Source: Gammaproteobacteria bacterium
Lineage (GTDB): Bacteria; Pseudomonadota; Gammaproteobacteria; Steroidobacterales; Steroidobacteraceae
Length of the DNA: 6,071 nucleotides
Assembly (NCBI GenBank): GCA_003156695.1
Contig: PMHN01000232.1
Location: forward strand, 1 to 6,071
Reading direction: 5' to 3'
The number at the start of each line of letters is the position of its first letter. The stretch's first letter is position 1. The position numbers and the translations under genes are program-made. The notes beneath the pieces were generated by a model that saw only the letters and a list, made by a program, of their open reading frames with translations, did no database searches and was not told where the DNA came from. Positions 5,744 through 6,071 of the stretch are shown piece by piece.

Positions 5744-6071
5744 GCCGCTGGTCACTTTCCACGGACCGGTCGCGGTTGAGCGCCAGAGCGCCGGCGCGCT
5801 GGGGCTGATACTCCTCGGCGCCGCGGGTGAGGGCGCTGGCGAACCCACGGCACTGGCCTTCAGCGGCGCGTCCCCCGCGGGCCTTCCGGAGGCGCTCGTG
5901 GATCTGAGCGTCGCGGGCGCCGGCGGTACACGCTATCTCATCGCCAGCACGGGCCGCCAGTGGCCGGTGGAGGCGGCGGCGGTGCATCTGCACCACGACG
6001 TCAGCACGGCTTTCTACCGCGCGCTACCGCCACGGCGCGTACCGCTGGCCAAGCGCTGCCTGTGGGCGCTG
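5736..6071 (+). CDS. Unrecognised protein, N-terminal 112 residues (runs off right edge)
   Basis: An open frame begins at the ATG inside the end of the OsmC-family gene (8-base overlap, ATGGCTGA) and stays open for 112 codons to the window edge. The sequence is Ala/Gly-rich with a hydrophobic stretch GALGLILLGAAG (20-31). A more distinctive part follows: TRYLIASTGRQWPVEAAAVH (65-84), HLHHDVSTAFYRALPPRRVP (84-103) and KRCLWAL at the edge, where a further hydrophobic segment may begin. I do not recognise a family. The frame is credible because of the overlap with the preceding gene and because no other long frame on this strand follows osmC. A weak GCGAG (5721-5725) may act as ribosome binding site, or translation may be coupled. 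It could be a membrane-associated protein; the full length is needed. Confidence 0.65.
   Translation, partial: MAEPLVTFHGPVAVERQSAGALGLILLGAAGEGAGEPTALAFSGASPAGLPEALVDLSVAGAGGTRYLIASTGRQWPVEAAAVHLHHDVSTAFYRALPPRRVPLAKRCLWAL

Noticed and set aside
3560..5848. A 762-codon open frame on the minus strand spanning the methyltransferase, permease and OsmC-family regions
   Set aside because: It is out of frame with three well-recognised genes. Its product is low-complexity Arg/Ala/Pro/His-rich with no domain. Long stop-free shadow frames are expected at this GC content.
1..6071. Mobile element, CRISPR array, toxin-antitoxin, phage or biosynthetic cluster
   Set aside because: No transposase, integrase, terminal inverted repeats, spaced direct repeats, tRNA-adjacent attachment site or characteristic cluster enzymes were seen on either strand.

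Overview
The window is very GC-rich, densely coded proteobacterial chromosome. The RimO N-terminus, the AidB-family flavoprotein and the PEBP-like and OsmC-family proteins together suggest a high-GC gammaproteobacterium. No rRNA, tRNA or phylogenetic marker is present to fix the lineage, so this is an inference. Nine protein-coding genes are supported, two of them cut by the window edges. I see no RNA gene, insertion sequence, CRISPR array, integron or long repeat.

Left block, minus strand (positions 1490 down to 1): a small aromatic-rich lipoprotein, a secreted YbhB/YbcL-type (PEBP, Raf-kinase-inhibitor-like) protein, a 61-residue single-pass membrane protein of unknown function, and the first 102 codons of rimO, which methylthiolates ribosomal protein S12. 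The last three are tightly packed: an 11-base overlap, then a 12-base gap. They are probably co-transcribed. The lipoprotein lies 93 bases upstream and may or may not share the transcript.

Centre, plus strand (1582 to 3830): an AidB-family acyl-CoA dehydrogenase, followed with a 4-base GTGA overlap by a small class I SAM-dependent methyltransferase. They form a probable translationally coupled pair. A 91-base gap separates this unit from the divergent left block.

Right block: a 12-TM APC-superfamily amino acid permease on the minus strand (5220 down to 3802), whose tail overlaps the methyltransferase tail by 29 bases. Divergent from it across only 46 bases is a plus-strand OsmC-family protein (5267 to 5743). 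It overlaps by 8 bases the start of an unrecognised gene that runs off the right edge.

Functionally this looks like ordinary housekeeping and stress-related chromosome, not a defence island or mobile element. AidB-like and OsmC-like proteins are both linked to chemical stress in other bacteria, but nothing here shows that they act together. The points most worth a second look are the AidB-methyltransferase coupling, the acidic C-terminal domain of this AidB, the embedded small membrane protein, the permease without a Shine-Dalgarno sequence, and the unrecognised gene after osmC.
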